A stretch of 64,000 nucleotides of DNA. Origin: Dicyema japonicum (taxonomy: Eukaryota; Dicyemida; Rhombozoa; Dicyemidae). The translations under genes were made by a program, and so were the position numbers. The DNA lies in the NCBI GenBank assembly GCA_011109175.1, contig RDEW01000021.1:569080-633079 (forward strand), read 5' to 3'. This document shows positions 45,380 through 57,009 of this stretch, piece after piece. How positions within the stretch are numbered: position 1 is the first letter of the stretch; every line of letters starts with the position of its first letter. The notes beneath the pieces were generated by a model, which saw only the letters and a list, made by a program, of their open reading frames with translations, was not told where the DNA came from and did not search any database.

Positions 45380-45641
45380 ATGAAAGAGAAATTAGAGGCT
45401 GTAGAACTGGGTATCTTGAGACCAGATCTGGACCCAACGGAAATTGTAAGTTGTCCTATTTATCTGGAAGACCTGTCACCGACATCCAAAGTCACTGAAT
45501 TGAGATGTAAGCACTACTTTCATCTTCCCTACATTTACGAATGGCTCTCACTAACCTATTTCCTTATTGTAGATTGATTATCCCACCAGTTGTCCGGTTT
45601 GTAGATGCCGCATTTTCACTAATCCTGGTGTTTTTTCCTAA
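45380..45641 (+). pseudogene. RING-H2 finger gene, probably degenerate
   Basis: MKEKLEAVELGILRPDLDPT leads into CPIYLEDLSP, LRCKHYFHLPYIYEWL and, after a gap, YPTSCPVCRCRIFTNPGVFS and TAA at 45639. This follows the RING-H2 plan (E3 ubiquitin-ligase domain), but two zinc ligands expected to be Cys are Tyr (CPICLED to CPIYLED; H..C to HLPY). The two halves are out of frame; removing 25 nt ending ttattgtag (45548-45574) would restore frame, but no GT donor is there. Loss of two ligands plus the donor suggests a pseudogene. A tiny ORF with substituted ligands is the alternative. Confidence 0.55.
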
Positions 45642-48000
45642 ATGAATTTGTTAGTTTTGGTTAGATTGAGAGTTGGTTGTGCGAATCTCTTAGTCAGATT
45701 TAGCTACTACAAGATGGAAAGTGACCTTGTGGTCTACCTCAGGGTGTCAGATGGATGTGTCTTACATAGTACTCAGATAAAGAACAACTTAATTACCCTA
45801 TCCGTTCACTCAATGGAGTTCCCGATTGCGACCATCGAGCACCAGACTACTCAGTATTTTACTCAGAACGAGCAAATGGGACCCATGGTATGTGGTCATA
45901 CATTCTTCCATTCCTTCACTGACACCAGAGAACGTAGCCTCGGATAACCACATCGAAGTGATTACCATTAATGTCAACTCCCTACACTCTCATCATATGT
46001 AGATCCCGTCTTCATCATGATGCCAGCTTGGAATTCCTACCCAACTTCAATAACGTTATCATGACCTTAATTCTAAGGACTATTCCACTCAGTTAACATA
46101 CGAGGACAACAAATCATCTCATAACTCGAACACCATGTTATACTGAACAACCGCAACCAACACACAAGATGTGGAACTCGTCCCGGGGATCCAAACACAT
46201 CTCTTTACCTTTCAATGTGCTCACCCACGAACGCATTGCTGATTAACTGGAATGTCAGATATGACATATCTGTCTGATCCGATCATCATTGAAATGACTA
46301 TTTTCACTACAAAACGATCAGACGGACATTTGCAAACTACAGGAAAACGAATTGGATAACTTTAAGGATGAAATAGAAAGATCTTGGTTGACTTTACTAT
46401 TTACAAATTCACGTATTCAGATAATGCCGTGGCGTTTTAAACTCTGCATATTGTCGGTGAGAAAGAAACCAATCCCCAAAGACTTCATCAGGGATTATAA
46501 CCCTGCTTTAATAATGAAATCCTCCACCTCATTCATGAGAGGAGACGCTTAAAGTGATCGAAGATCAATCAACAAAGAAAACTATCCTCACTGGATAAGC
46601 AACTAACCATGTAGATTTCTAAAGTCAAGAATGAAAAACGGACTGAATTTATTTCTTACCTCAAAATCAAAACCTAAAAATATGGAGATTCATCAAGGAT
46701 GTTCAGGTCAGTCAAACTGATTCCGGTTCCTTTCATTAAGGGATGCTTGTTCTGGTCTCAATTGACCTGAAAAAAAGACAAACTAAAGATTTTTGCCGTT
46801 ATGAAAAGAATTTGATGTCCTATTATTACAATACCAGTCACATTCAAATGTCCAAAGATATTCGATCTAAGAGAGCACAACTAACACGAAGTACGAGGGG
46901 CAATCCAAGTTTCCGTACCGCTAATCCATTGCTTGATCCAAAATGCGTGCAACTTTCCTGCCAAAAACCATGATGGTCTATGTATCCTCCATTTGAAATA
47001 CCTCCGATCTGACTGACTCATTGCTATCATGGCCATTTATGAATTCTCAATCAACCCATGTATTATCACTATGTTATGTAACAAACTGATAATTATAAGT
47101 AGTCAAAAACAACAATGATTCCTCCTCCCCTTCTTACTACAGAAATATTTTCCTTGCCTCAGCTGTATCGATGATTTTGGAAAGAATAGTCTCGAACAAG
47201 ATTTCAGGCCACCTCAACCTTTCCAAATCACAACATGGCTTTCGTTTCTTCACTCAACAACCTCCCATTTATCCACCTCGACACAGTTTATTGCCGACGG
47301 TTTTAATAATTCGAAATCCACTGAAAGAACTGTTCTGGTCTCAATTGACTAGAAAAAAAGCGCTTACATCATTTTCCGCGTGGTTCTCTCAAACAAGATC
47401 AGTTCATCAAATATCCTTCAAATATAGCAGTCCTGGATCACAAACATCTGTTCCGGAAAAACATATCTTGATTCCGCTACTTCCTCAATGGTGTCCGTTT
47501 TCTCGGGGATCCGTTTTCTCATCATCATTTTTTAACCTATACCTCAGCGACATCCCAACAATCCAGAAAACGACCCTTCTATCATACGCCTATAACATTA
47601 CGGTCTCTTGCATTGTCCAAAGACATTTGACTTTGGTTTCTGACCGAATGGTGACAAATTGGATGTCTCCATGCACATCAAAATCCTCAGTGACAATTTT
47701 TATAACTGACCGAAGACAATTTACCTAAAGACAGAGTATATGCCTCGACAACAACTTCTCCCAGTTGTTAAATATCCTCGAAGTCACCTTTGACACGTCA
47801 CTCAGTTTTAACAAACACGTTGAAGTGCTTTGCATAAATTCGATTTATTACGGAAAAAAGTGAGCATATGGTCATATAGTGGCAGCTCTGATTACGTGGC
47901 TATTTCGTCTCAGGATAGTGAGTGAGATTCACTCAAATAACCATCAGCACTCACGGGGGTCTCATGATAGTGTAGAAATAAGAGAACCAGATGTTTCAAA
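45642..48000 (+). mobile_element. L-A LINE, decayed
   Basis: The endonuclease start ITINVNSL is near 45962. A GDLNAKD relative, DLNSKDYSTQLTYEDN, is at about 46058-46110. The pre-RT segment IMAIYEFSINP (about 47030) parallels 460-490. RT fragments occupy 47171-47728. LLPVVKYPRSHL-type thumb text is near 47755. Heavily shifted. Confidence 0.6.
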
Positions 48001-48039
48001 GACGAGTGAAACAAACAAAAAACCATTTGGTAGGACTTA

Positions 48040-48524
48040 AACCTCTCAGCTTACTCAGCGGCAGAACATGCTCCAGAGGTACTCTGGAGTAGGCTGTAAG
48101 GGGCAAACGTGTCGATGCCGGTGACGTCCCAGAAAAGAGGTTTCCCCGCTTTAAAAGGGTAGATAGTCATCAAGGTAGATAGTCCCATCTGTTCGTTTTG
48201 CGTCACGCCTGCAAAGACCGACTGGTTCGAGCATGGAGGGATGTCCGGCGATGTCCAAACCTTGTTTTGCACGAAGGGAAACCAAGATTAAACATTCTTT
48301 GAGTAATAGCTGGCCACTCGAATGGTCAGGAAAAGGAATGATTTACCATATAGTACAAGCACTTTGTTAGGACGACGGTAAACTATGCCTCCCCAAGGTT
48401 GGTCCCTTGCATTATGCCTCTCGCCTAAAAAAGTTGCAGCAGGTCCAAAAGTCAGCATTGAGAGCTTTAACGGGGTGTTTGAAATTAACTCCAATGTGCA
48501 CTTACACTGGGGGTCGAGATCCAA
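48040..48524 (-). mobile_element. L-C LINE C-terminal fragment inserted in an L-A copy
   Basis: The minus strand reads YPFKAGKPLFWDVTGIDTFA followed by PYSLLQSTSGACSAAE (48154-48051), the WDVT..DT.APSY signature. Upstream minus-strand text (48524-48288) is unclear. It lies between two L-A segments of the opposite strand, so it probably landed in that copy. Confidence 0.65.
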
Positions 48525-48529
48525 ACTCT

Positions 48530-48970
48530 GGGTGACACCTTGAAATGAAGAACATACAAATTATTCGACAATCACTTGACCCGAACCATCCAACATTTCC
48601 ATTTCTTAATTCCACAAACCTTAGACACATTTGGAGAACATTCACTGATATTCAAGAACACTAAAGAAATTCCCACTTTCGAAAAGACCAAACCTGAAAA
48701 AAATGTATGCATGACTTAGGATCTACACGTGCTATAAGAACCTTTGAAGAGAATAAGATACTGGAGAGCATACCTCCTAAAATTAATGTTCAGGACTGCT
48801 TCTTCCGAGGACCGTCAGAGTGAAACTTTTTCGTTCACGATGTGGACATCATCCGTCTATGGTTGGGAGAAAAGTTAGGGATCTCTTTACTTTCTCTAGG
48901 TCTCCGGGACTCGACGTCAAAGTAATGTATATTTGGGAGCATTTTTTAGCTGTTCCCAGTTTACTACATG
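48530..48970 (+). mobile_element. L-A LINE 3' portion
   Basis: Continues the L-A copy on the other side of 48040-48524. It aligns by eye with 1488-1800 (gaaatg...tacaa.a.tcacttgaccc; actgc.tctgag.ccgt.agagt). Confidence 0.6.
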
Positions 48971-49227
48971 TTAGCGAAACTGGTTAATAATTTGATGTGG
49001 AAAGTCCTTGGTAAAAGCAGTGTGTTTGGTTCTTCTTGGTAGATCAAGCAAACGAGGGGCATCCAGAACAAAGTTGTCAATGTGACAAACTGGTGACAAG
49101 TTTATTTATTAGCTTAATAACTATTTGTCTCCACTAATTTGTATAAACTATAGAATTAACAAGTATCTATATGTTTGAGTTAATAATTTTATTGTCTTGC
49201 AATAAATATGAATTGGAAAATGCACGT

Positions 49228-51760
49228 GTCATGTGGTTCGCCGGTTCTGGTGGCGCAAGTTGTGGACCATACTTCACAATCAAAAAAGACCCACCACCAT
49301 TTCCAATTCAAGAAGACTATCTTTCCTGGACAGCCCCCCAATTGGTCTGCCTCACCCAACTTGGTCGAAGCCCTGCTGATGCTCTCCGGAGATATAAACC
49401 CAAATCACGGTCCACCAAAAGCCCTCGTCCTCTTACAACTAAACATTAACGGAATAAGAGGGAAGGTCCTGGAGCTCAGAGACCTTCTGAAAAAACAGGA
49501 CACAGACATTTGCCTACTTCAAGAAACAAGACTATCTTCCTCCACTCCCTCCCCTGTCTTCCCAGGCTACAACATCATTTGACGTGACCGCCCCTCGGGT
49601 CGCGGAGGTGGAGTCATCACTCTCATCAAGAAAGAAATCCCTTTCACGGAGAGAGCACATCTCTACTTCCTCCATCCCGTTGAATACACCGGAATTTCAA
49701 TTTCAACCAACTTTGGATGCCTAACAATACTGAACCTCTACGTACCTCCTCCCGGTTCATGCCCAAAAGGGTACAGCTTCTCACTGCCAGACATCGTTTA
49801 GCCCATTAACCTATTAGTATATGGAGACCTGAACGCGAACCATCCAATGTGGTTCAAAAACCAACCTGGAAGACGCCAGGGGAACCCACCTGCTATCGAC
49901 GCTGAACCAACTTGTAATATTAAACAATCCCAGATTCAAAACAAGAACACCCTACAGAGCAAACGACAGAACTTCCTCCCTCGCCCTGATACTTGCTTTT
50001 CCAAAAATTACCGCCCTAATCAATTGGTCAATATCATACGACACCACCAGTGACCATAACCCCATCATCACGTTCAAAGGAAGATTGTTCATTGAAAGGA
50101 AAACAATGTTACGACCAGACTACAAAAATGTCAACTGGAGTTTGTTCTCACTTCGTCGATTATAACTTTCATAGTTTTGACCCTAACAGCTTCAACTCTC
50201 TCAATAACGCTTTACTCTACTTCACTGGTGTACTGCGTGAGGGTATGAGGACTTTTATCAAAAGAAAGCCAGTCCACTTCACGAAGAAGCCTTCCCGCGC
50301 ACCCGACTCACTAACGAGAGAAAGAAGTTGCCTAAAAAGCCTACAGAATCAGTCTTGGAAACCAGGACAAAGATCCGAGCCTTGGAGAGAGATCAGATAC
50401 AAGACTAATGTAAAACAGGAAAGAGACTGGAATAGTCATTTTTACACATTAAACAAACAGTCCTCTTTTACAAGGATGTGGAATTCACTTTGGGGCTTTA
50501 CCAACTCTTTTGGACCGCCTCCTTGCAAAGACTTAGAGAAAGATAACTTTTTAAACAAGATTATAAAATTTTACTCCTCCGTAAGCTTCATCTTACACCA
50601 GAAAACTAAGGGTCCACCCACATCCTTTACAAAACCAAAACGCGAGGCAACCTCGAACAGCCTTTCAATGACGTAGTGCGGAAAGATATTCAAAACCAGA
50701 AATCGTCTTATGCAAGTGGTCCAGATGGAATTCCCTCGATTGTACTTAAGAAGATAGGCCCCTACACCATCTTGGCTTTGACCAGAATTTACAACCTCTC
50801 CATCAGTAGGAACTCGATTCCCACTATGGAAATTATCCCATATTTGGCTCAACTCAAAACCTGGACGGGCGATCGACTCATCAGCTTCGTACAGACCAAT
50901 ATCCATTTTGTGTGCCACCTTCAAAATCCTGGATAAACTCATTCTCGATCAGATTAAACCTTACCTCCCAGACGTATCTTTCCAACATGGATTTAATAGG
51001 CTCGTTCCACAACTACCCACCTAACTTGCCTAACAAAATTCATCAAGGAAGACCTTCAACGCAAACCTCGGCATCAAAAGACCATTATGTGTACCATTTG
51101 ACTAATACCTAGGAAACTACTCACTATGAAGATCTATGGCTCTAACATTCCGAACAACCTGAAGATTTGACTTTTGACTTGCTAACTTCCTCAACGGACT
51201 AAGAGGAAGAGTAATCTCCCATTCGACATTTTCAATCACTAAATTTCTACCGAACGGGGTCTTCAAGGATCCCTCTCTCTCCCATTCTATTCAACCTATT
51301 CATGAGCGACATGCCTTCCTACAGCTGCGACGATACCCCATTCCTTGCTTACACCGACGACTTAATCCTAGGAACAAAAGACCAATGCATCCACACAGCG
51401 GGTTCCCGCTTACAAGATTAACTGGATAGCCTGAACTGTTGGCTTACGAGGAACCAACTACACACAAGTCCTGAAAACTCTATGACTAACTCAGCGTCTC
51501 CATTGACTCTAAATGGAATAACAATCCCCTCCACAAATTCAACCAAAATACTGGGGGTCACATATGACCCACTAATGACCTTCAACAAACATGTGAGCAA
51601 CACTCCTCCTCGTCATTAAAACCAACCCCATAAAGACCTCTCCCACCTTCCCAACTCCATGATCTATTCCACAGAAGTAATCCGAGTCCATCTCCTTCAG
51701 ATATCCGTGCATTCATGTTGAAATCGACTTGCCTGTCGAGACGTTTCTAGTCACGTATTG
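49228..51760 (+). mobile_element. L-A non-LTR retrotransposon, longest copy
   Basis: The 5' end gtcatgtggttcgccgg matches the insertion end at 28730. The leader (49208-49372) is basic and Gln/His-rich. A 2A-like GDINPNHGP (49388-49414) precedes the endonuclease start LQLNINGIRGKVLELRDLL. Endonuclease motifs include DICLLQETRLSSS (Glu), GRGGGVITLI and VYGDLNANHPMW (about 49815-49855). RT pieces: YASGPDGIPSIVLKKIG (50709-50760), GFNRLV (about 50985), RGLQGSLSLP (about 51250-51285), LLTPTT in place of YADD (51346-51365 in a shifted frame) and ILGVTYDP (51548-51575). Six or more frame breaks. Confidence 0.8.
49373..49417 (+). other. 2A-like motif in the L-A leader
   Basis: LLMLSGDINPNHGPP, read in the 49208 frame. 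The consensus D-I/V-E-x-N-P-G-P is degraded (E to N, P to H) but sits between the leader and the endonuclease, where 2A-like peptides occur in other APE-type LINEs. Confidence 0.45.
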
Positions 51761-52724
51761 TTGTATGATAAAACGGCCTATGAGGCATTAACTAATGGGG
51801 GTAGATCCAAAAGATGTTTTCTATTTCCGTCTTTCACCCTGTCTCTTGGGTTAATTAAACATTCAAGTCATGGAAAAAATAAGTCATGAAAACCGTATCA
51901 CTTGCAAAAGATAAAGATCATGGCAATTGAAGGTCTTGTGGACTATGGAATATCTCTCTAGCGGAATATAACCTTTTGCCTCTAGGGACGTCATAAATCA
52001 ATGGTTTATAAATAATCTGATGCTCTAATTTATTATCGAATTTACAGATTCACGGGAAGTACCTGGGAGAATATAAAAAATACATAATTTTAACTATGAA
52101 TTGTTTTTATATAAAATCACCTTATTTCAGTTTGACTTTGTCTTCGGGAAGATCCTAACGACATAAATTACCAAAAATCTGGAGTCATGAGTGATAATCA
52201 GAAAGCAAGTGATTTTAAATATCCAGAAATAGAAATTGCATAACTACAGCTGTGAGAACTACTTCAAGGAAACATCCACTAAAGTGGGAGTAGCAAATGA
52301 TCCATTTTAATGGGATCCAAGTGTTTCCTATGACAGTTCTATTACATGATGCCACACAGAACTAGGAAGGGAAGAAATAAAAACAATGAAATCTTCTAAC
52401 GAGTATCCAGTTGGCGCAATCTCGGTCATTAACCTCCACAGGGAGTTTCTTCTATCTCTCCAAATACAAAACTGATCTAATCCATTGGTAAATAGTAAAA
52501 TAGAAGATTCCGAAAGTACAACAGACATGCATCTGCCAATTTTGAGATGGTCTGTATTGTACGAAATGTCTCTGTGCTTCATGGTAGATAAAAACATGAG
52601 CATAGTCGAGGTGATAAACTCGGAAGTAGACAATGAAAGGAAATGTTTGATTCACAAATTATCTAGGAGATCATCTGCAAGAAGCTACACATATAGAAAT
52701 CTATGAATTTTGCTAGTAGTAGTT
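51761..52724. other. Unassigned region with one moderate ORF
   Basis: The minus frame 52633-52328 (101 codons) and the plus frame 52485-52706 are both open. Neither matches a family I know. Confidence 0.3.
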
Positions 52725-52865
52725 GAGGAAACCCAAACTTGGAGAAAACCTTTTTTTGGAGGATGACCTCAATTTTGTTGAGATTTTATCATTTTAATAG
52801 TAATAATGAAATTTTTCTTTTGTAATAAACCCCCAAATGAGGAAAATTAGTGTGAATTAGAAAGG
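52725..52865 (+). repeat. Partial copy of the TA-flanked (pogo-like) element
   Basis: tgagattttatcattttaat through to ccccaaatgaggaaaattag parallels 15228-15310. Confidence 0.6.
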
Positions 52866-53580
52866 GTATGACCGGAAGTTAATTTTTGCTCCATGACAAA
52901 TTTTGCTTCTGGTACTCCATTTCATAACTAGGTCTTCTTTGTCAAAGATGATAACAAAATCGTGACTACAGGGAGACATTTGACTTGACTAAAATCCCTT
53001 AGTCTCCGATGGCTCATCCCTAGCCGGATAGCCTGATTTCCGTATTCAAATGGGGTTGTGTCCTTGGGTTGCTATACAACCTGAACATCCGTTAAGCATC
53101 CATTCAGTGTAATGCCACACGTGGTATGTCTGAACAATGATGTTTTGCTAAATGAGAAGATGTACAACACTATAATTGAGATCTGCATAGCACTTTCCCT
53201 CTTCTTCGAAGACCGAAAAAAACAAACTGAGTTCAACGAAATGCCTTGTGTCTTCTTCCTTCGTTGGAAAATGCCTTTTTCGTCTCGCACAATTCAAAAG
53301 AGTTCATAAAAATGATCAGGACACCTTAGTTTTTTAAAAAACCAAAAGACCACTCATAACATGACTGTTCATGTGGAGAAATCCAGATAACCCTGAAGAA
53401 AAATACAGAGATCGAGCGTGCACATTCCTGAAAGAAGTTCCGAAAAACATGTTGCCGGTCGACCATTTGAGGATAATTTCTAAATTTTTAGAAAATGGGA
53501 TCACTTATGACTCCCATCCTTATCGGCGGTTTGGGTCTTAAGAACAAAACTGTTCAGATACAATATTGAATAGAAATGTA
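52866..53580 (+). other. Unassigned region; open frame 53112-53309
   Basis: Plus-strand frame reads MPHVVCLNNDVLLNEKMYNT and IIEICIALSLFFEDRKKQ (65 codons). No family recognised. 53480-53560 ends like a LINE tail (gggatcactta ... ggtttgggtctta). Confidence 0.3.
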
Positions 53581-54339
53581 CTAGTTAAACTATACTCTAC
53601 CAGTTGCTCTAGATCCGAAAGTCCATCTCACAGTTAAGGAATGGGGTATGTTCGTAATATAGAGTTAAACAGTTAAACAGATAAATCACAAAATGGTTGA
53701 TCAAGCTACTATGTTTCTTCTTAAAGTCACGCAAAAGACGATCATTTGATTGGTTTTAAATTTCATTGAGCTCAGACAGTGAAATTAATCAAATCTCATA
53801 AACACGGACCATGTTATAATCATAGCTCATTATACCAAATATATCCAAAAGAATGCACGCTTATATTTAAATTTCAAAAATTTTGTAAAAATAAATTATT
53901 AAATGTCATATTGTGAAATAAAAATAAAAACATTATTGTAGTTTAACGTTCCACCAGTAAACCCAGTGATCCTGGTGTAAATATTAATTCACATTCCCAT
54001 TGAGAAAGTTATGATCTTCCCGTCGCTTGTGGCAACCCATGGATGATCCGATCTGTTAGACTCCTACACTCTCTTCTCAAGATTGCGATTTTTCCGAGGC
54101 TGTCTAGATCAGGTATGTTAAGCTCAAAAAGCTAAAAGGCTACATAATTTAAGTATACAAGTAGGCAACACTAATAAACAAGAAAAACACCGTAACCTTA
54201 TATAAGTGAATTTGCCTTCTAAACGGTCATATTACGTTAACACTCCACAAATATAACAATAGTAATCAAATATTCAAGATTATCAAATCATTTTCACTTT
54301 TTAGTTTTGTCATAGAATGACTATTACAATTTTTCGTAT
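53581..54339. other. AT-rich spacer
   Basis: Nothing supported. Confidence 0.4.
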
Positions 54340-54985
54340 ATCTTAAATGTATTACCACTTCCGACATTGATAGGGATGACAACGATCATCAGACATCCTT
54401 GTTCTCTGAAAAGATTTTATTGACTTCATGAAGGAAAACAACCGTTCACACACATAGATAGAGAAGAACATTGCAATAATCCACATTGAAAAATTTCTGA
54501 AGTTTTTGAATTATCAGGAAGGTATGAATAAAAGCCAGTTATTCCCACTTATAAGTATTTTGTTCTGAGTGTAGAATCAGACTGCATTTCTAATAGGTCA
54601 ATCTTCAAATTTTAACAGAATGGGTTTTGAGTTCATTGCAGTTATGAAAATGGACAAAATTTTCATGTGACTTCCATACTCTTAGTTTTTAATGAAATGC
54701 TTGACCTCGTCATACAAGTGAGTGATGAGTTTGGTTTTGTCTTGTAATTTCACTTAAATGTGCAGTAATGTCCAAGGAAAATCTGGATATAACATTCATC
54801 TGTGTTTCTGCCTTTTTTCGTCAAAAATAAAGCGATTTGTGGTATCAGGAAATAAAATCGTTTGAGCACCTTGTGAAACAACAACCAACGGACTTCTATG
54901 TAGAATGGAACATCCGTGAAATGATATTTCATGTCTTCTACCAGCTGACTGAAAAGGAACCTTCGATATAATGATGAGCGTAAAG
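54340..54985 (-). pseudogene. hAT-like transposase, GTF2IRD2/ZBED5-type C-half
   Basis: The minus strand reads FTDVPFYIEVRWLLFHKVLK, RFYFLIPQIALFLTKKGRNT (54917-54805), then in shifted frames KLRVWKSHENFVHF (about 54690-54645) and SIYVCERLFSFMKSIKSFQR then TRMSDDRC (about 54466-54385), the hAT dimerisation end. It corresponds to the C-terminal part of the transposase whose N-half is at 9392-9860. Stops throughout. I could not see TIRs. Confidence 0.65.
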
Positions 54986-55399
54986 TTTATGCGTAGGAAC
55001 GTCTTCTGACCACGCAGAACACTCATGACCACTGATTTTCTCTGGTGGTATCATTATAATGACGTGAAGATATACTTTCAATGTCTTCGACTGTATAATA
55101 ATCCTTTGTGCGCCCATTGATATGCACAGTATAGTTCATCTGCGTTTTCTTTTAACATGTTTAAAGTCAATGTTCATTATTAATGGCAAAATTGTTGGTG
55201 GCTTCCATCTAGAAGACCCTGAGCAGAGGAAGTATGATTCCATAATGTCGTAAGCATGAGAGGCATGATTCATCCGTAATATGTTACCAAATAATCCCTA
55301 TCGGGTCTTGGTAATAATTGTATCCAAGTGCTCAGATTTAAAGCTGTATATAAATCTTGGTTTTTGATCACCATTGGGTAGTGTATCCATAGTAGAGTC

Positions 55400-55880
55400 C
55401 TAAGTTATTTTCTGTGATAAGCATTAAGTTATCAACACATGTCCGAGTTAGTCCCCACGTTCCTTTGTTGTATAGCAGTATGGGTAGGAGAAAAGCATGT
55501 ATATTCGTATTTTTATTGTCTTTAAACATGCACGTATTTCATCATGTCGATTCTAGTCTCTTCAATGTTATTTTGACAACATCTATCGTCGTTGAACATC
55601 TTCCATGTCGTCAAGCAAAGACCCAACTTTTTTTGCTCTCTTTCCATATCTCATCGGTAAGTTTGCTTTCTCGTTTGATTGTAGTACATATTTCTTCGTT
55701 GAATGTCTCCCAAGTCGTCAATAATTTCTTGCGGTAAGTTTGCTTTCTCGTTTGATTGTAATGTTCAACCTCTATGGTGTAATGTTCAAGTGTTCTTACT
55801 CCCATTTTTATATCGAGTATTATGGAGTTCCTTTTATATTTTAGTACTTTCCTACTATATGCAGAAAAACTCATAACCAC
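55400..55880 (-). mobile_element. RTE-like LINE ORF2 fragment, internally deleted
   Basis: The minus frame (55880-55611) reads SAYSRKVLKYKRNSIILDIK and YNQTRKQTYRKKLLTTWETF followed by NEEICTTIKRESKLTDEIW, like an endonuclease-RT linker. It then switches to VVKITLKRLEST, FLLPILLYNKGTWGLTRTCV and NLMLITENNLG (55600-55405), the post-RT region with the usual LLYG-ETW motif. The palm is missing. Confidence 0.55.
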
Positions 55881-56009
55881 CAGTTTTCTTAACCACCAAC
55901 TTTTAAAAAATTAGTTAATTAAAATTTATTTTAAAAAGTTATAATTATTTTATAACATAAATTTATTTACATTATTATTAAGTTAAGGTACAGTCATTAG
56001 CGGCGTGGC

Positions 56010-56310
56010 GCCATATGGTGCTGCGTGGTTAATCGGTTAAAGTATTCTGCTTGCTTGTCTCTTCCTAATAGAGTGGCGTCATGTGATCCATCTGTCTAGG
56101 TGACGCCCAGTGCCAGGCCGGCACGAAAAATGATCATTTGCTCTTCTCCACTACACTGGAGGGGTTTCCACAACTGCATGTAATGGACGTCTTACCTTTT
56201 ATGCTAATTCCGGATGGACTCTGTAAAAGTGGAAACTGGATACACTTAATTAGTTGTTTACTTTAACTTCTTTCTCGGTATATCCGGGGTTAATAAATAA
56301 ATAAGTTAAG
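56010..56310 (+). repeat. SINE-like repeat, longest copy, with a LINE-like tail
   Basis: The head ctgcgtggttaatcggttaa resembles a pol III A box region. Then agagtggcgtcatgtgatcc and a body to a tail cacttaattagttgtttact ... tatccggggttaataaataa, similar to the L-A LINE end at 25049-25112. Short copies are at 16668 and 18105. Confidence 0.6.
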
Positions 56311-56349
56311 GTACAAGATTTAAGACTCCAATGAAATTCTCATCTCTAC

Positions 56350-56900
56350 GATGTGTTATCACTTTTGCGTTCCAATCTAATGAAAGGAAAGTGGGGGAAA
56401 GCATTATATCTCTCATAAGCGAGATTCGAGTAAAAAATTTCAATTTCTTTAGGACATTTCAGTGCTATATTTATTGTCTGTGATTATGCGTTGATAATTG
56501 TCAAAGGTGTTTTCCCCGTCATTAATTGTAATACTGCTATCACTGACTCTCTAGCACTTATGAATCGAGTTAACATATCGTTTATGGACCCCAACTCTTC
56601 TCCATAATATCGGCAGTCTGGTTTAAGTAAAATTATCTTATATGTTCCCACTTTTGTAATTAGTTGTATGTTCCACGTCGTTATTCATTACATTGCCTGT
56701 GGTACGTTGAAATCCCGTCATACATGGCCATTCGCTCACTTTGTCCACATTGAATGATTAAGTGTAAATCTTTAAAGGGCAAACCAGCGTATATCCTCAA
56801 CGATTATCTATCGAAAATATAAAAATGGTTAATTTCGGGAAATCTGGAAACTCTTTAAGAATCGCAAGATTGACTTTCCCTCTGCACAAGAATCCACATG
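56350..56900 (-). CDS. Unrecognised host gene segment
   Basis: Minus-strand coding blocks: GKVNLAILKEFPDFPKLTIF (about 56865-56820), FKDLHLIIQCGQSERMAMYD and GISTYHRQCNE (about 56785-56690), IQLITKVGTYKIILLKPDCR and YYGEELGSINDMLTRFISAR (about 56670-56555), then ESVIAVLQLMTGKTPLTII, then, after a stop, IALKCPKEIEIFYSNLAYER (56480-56420). These look like exons of one gene with tiny introns, downstream of the SLC7 gene on the same strand. No family recognised; joins not solved. Confidence 0.4.
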
Positions 56901-57009
56901 AAGTAAATTTAAATAGATTAATATTTTAAAGTTAAATTATGAGTGAGATTCCCCTTTATCTTCCTCTGCCGATAAAGTGATCGCGGCAATAAACAATTGA
57001 ATTTTATCT

